Positions 13,714-15,225 of a DNA stretch of 15,225 bases are shown in pieces. This DNA is from Pedobacter sp. (lineage in GTDB: Bacteria > Bacteroidota > Bacteroidia > Sphingobacteriales > Sphingobacteriaceae), in NCBI GenBank assembly GCA_030149995.1, contig JASLGV010000326.1, positions 1 through 15,225 of the forward strand, given 5' to 3'. Below the pieces are notes generated by a model. The model had not been told where the DNA came from, did no database searches, and saw only the letters and a list, made by a program, of their open reading frames with translations. The position numbers and the translations under genes are program-made. The stretch's first letter is position 1. Every line of letters starts with the position of its first letter.

Positions 13714-15225
13714 ATGGGATTAATGACATTTTTGCGTAACCGTGCGGGCTATATACTGGTCTTTGCTATTGGTTTTGCAATTGTTGCATTTTTAGTAGGC
13801 GATGCAATTAACGTGGGTAAGCCTTTTTGGGCAGCAAACCAGAAGACGGTTGGTTCGATTGACGGAAAAGACATCAGTATAGATGAGTTTGGTCCGAAAG
13901 TAGATCAGCAATTAAATCAGTTTAAGCAGCAGTATGGTGGCAGTGCAAATGCACAGATGACCGCTATGGCTGTAGATCAGGCCTGGAATTCTGAACTGGC
14001 TTCCGTATTGTTAACCAAAGAATATGATCGTTTAGGTTTAACCGTTTCTGAAGATGAATTGGTTGATTTATTAATCGGTCAGAACCCAAGTCCACTTGTT
14101 AGACAGTACTTCTCTAACCCACAAACTGGTCAGTTAGACCGTTTAACTTTAAATAACTTCTTAAAATCTAAAGATCCGCAGGCATTAAACCAGTCGCACA
14201 TCTTACAAGAAGAAATTAAGAACCAGAAATTACAGGAGAAATATTCGAACCTGATCCGCAACTCTGTGTACGTTACTTCGCTGGAAGCAACAGACGAGTA
14301 TGTAAACCGTAATAAACTGGCTAACTTTAAATATGTAAACTTAGATTATACAACTGTACCAGATGCTTCTGTAAAACTAACAGATGCTGATTATACAGCT
14401 TATTATAACGAAAACAAAGCCCGTTTTAACAATCCGCAAGAAACCCGTTCTTTTGAATATGTATCTTTTGCCATCAACCCGACTGCGGCAGATTCTCTTG
14501 CCATCAAAAATCAGGTTGAAAAAATTGCTGAAGATTTCCGCATTTCAAAAAATGACTCCCTTTTTGCAGCCATCAATTCGGATGTAAAAGTTCCTTATGT
14601 ATTTTTGACTAAAGGTAAATTAGATCCGGCAGTTGATTCGGCTGTTTTCTCTTTGCCTGCTGGTAGTTACTACGGACCAAAATTAACCGGTAACTCTTAC
14701 AAACTGGTAAAAGTGGTGGAAACCCGCTTCTCTCCGGATTCTGTAAAAGCAAGCCACATCTTAATTGATCCTTCTAAAGTTGGCGGAGAAGAAAATGCCG
14801 TTAAATTGGCAGACTCTTTAAAATCGCTTGCCGTAAAAGGTGGTAACTTTGCCGAGCTGGCTCAAAAATTCAGCGTTGATGGCTCAAAAGATAAAGGTGG
14901 TGAGCTGGGCACTTTTGCCCGTGGCGCCATGGTTCCGGAATTTGAAAATGCTGCGTTCGACGGTAGAACCGGCGACATTAAAGTGGTTAAATCGCAATTC
15001 GGTGTACACGTTATTAAAATTGAGAAACAAGTGGGTTCATCAAAAGTGGCGAAACTTGCTTACATAGAAAAAACACTTAGCCCAAGCAGCAAAACACAAT
15101 CTGCAGCTTATAAAGCGGCAAGTAATTTCCTGAACGATGTTAAAGGCAAAGACTTTAATAAATTTGCACAGGAGAAAGGATATAAAGTAGCCATCGCTGA
15201 TAAAATTTCAGGTACTCAGGGATAT
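13714..15225 (+). CDS. SurA/PpiD-type peptidyl-prolyl cis-trans isomerase (3' part outside window)
   Basis: From the ATG at 13714 the frame is open for 504 codons to the right edge. The protein starts MGLMTFLRNRAGYILVFAIG, giving a short cytoplasmic end, one transmembrane helix (about 12-29) and then a periplasmic SurA-N-like chaperone domain (VGSIDGKDISIDEFGPKVDQ at 46-65 and helices to about 200). The parvulin domain runs from KASHILI (345-351) through GGELGTFARGAMVPEFE to FGVHVIKIE (429-437), with His348 and His432 in the expected active-site positions. Periplasmic members assist outer membrane protein folding. The family is about 700 residues, so roughly 200 are missing. It follows lptC after a 214-base gap containing no strong terminator, with only near-match promoter elements around 13665-13677. 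Confidence 0.93.
   Translation, partial: MGLMTFLRNRAGYILVFAIGFAIVAFLVGDAINVGKPFWAANQKTVGSIDGKDISIDEFGPKVDQQLNQFKQQYGGSANAQMTAMAVDQAWNSELASVLLTKEYDRLGLTVSEDELVDLLIGQNPSPLVRQYFSNPQTGQLDRLTLNNFLKSKDPQALNQSHILQEEIKNQKLQEKYSNLIRNSVYVTSLEATDEYVNRNKLANFKYVNLDYTTVPDASVKLTDADYTAYYNENKARFNNPQETRSFEYVSFAINPTAADSLAIKNQVEKIAEDFRISKNDSLFAAINSDVKVPYVFLTKGKLDPAVDSAVFSLPAGSYYGPKLTGNSYKLVKVVETRFSPDSVKASHILIDPSKVGGEENAVKLADSLKSLAVKGGNFAELAQKFSVDGSKDKGGELGTFARGAMVPEFENAAFDGRTGDIKVVKSQFGVHVIKIEKQVGSSKVAKLAYIEKTLSPSSKTQSAAYKAASNFLNDVKGKDFNKFAQEKGYKVAIADKISGTQGY

Noticed and set aside
1..15225. CRISPR arrays, tRNA or rRNA genes, insertion sequences, prophage or defence genes
   Set aside because: No tandem repeat/spacer pattern, cloverleaf, transposase, integrase or nuclease-type ORF was seen. 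The window reads as core chromosome.

Overview
The window looks like a chromosomal segment of a Bacteroidota member, most likely Sphingobacteriaceae (Pedobacter-like). The sequence basis is threefold. The protein families are typical of the phylum: DUF4834, DUF6427, a 430-residue "SPYSAYG" outer membrane barrel, a lipoprotein form of LptC and a Pedobacter-type polysaccharide deacetylase N-terminus. Several genes have the Bacteroidota -7 promoter element TAnnTTTG a short distance upstream instead of an E. coli-type -10 box. Shine-Dalgarno sequences are mostly absent. The genus is inferred from general similarity, not from a search.

Layout, left to right. At 1-217 (minus) is the 5' end of a probable polysaccharide deacetylase gene that runs off the window, divergent from uvrB (477-2519), the damage-recognition subunit of nucleotide excision repair. 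Two small genes follow: a YwbE-family protein (2621-2818) and a one-helix DUF4834 protein (2942-3190). A 515-base gene-free stretch (3191-3705) separates these from a secreted alginate-lyase-family protein on the minus strand (3706-4785). That gene is divergent from a large YfhO-type membrane protein (4915-7386), which ends at a strong bidirectional intrinsic terminator (7409-7445).

Between that terminator and the next gene lies an unlisted 31-codon ORF for a one-helix membrane peptide (7609-7704) with its own -7 box. It is followed by a two-gene unit: an LpxH-like metallophosphoesterase (7770-8621) and a GT-B glycosyltransferase (8645-9634). Next come a polytopic DUF6427 protein (9756-10736) and a tightly packed unit: coaX (10896-11630), an outer membrane barrel protein (11632-12924) and the lipoprotein lptC (12924-13499). 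The gaps in this unit are +1 and -1 nt. Last is a PpiD/SurA-type periplasmic peptidyl-prolyl isomerase (13714 to beyond the right end).

The theme of the right half is envelope biogenesis: lipid A or glycan chemistry (phosphoesterase and glycosyltransferase), LPS transport (LptC), an outer membrane barrel, and a chaperone/PPIase that in other bacteria helps fold outer membrane proteins. coaX is the metabolic outlier in that cluster. I found no CRISPR array, tRNA, rRNA, insertion sequence or prophage. Most of the window is ordinary core genome, and I do not see a convincing new defence or mobile system. The best leads are the small membrane ORF at 7609-7704, the coupling of the unnamed barrel to lptC, the phosphoesterase/glycosyltransferase pair, and the atypical noncoding block around 3290-3540.
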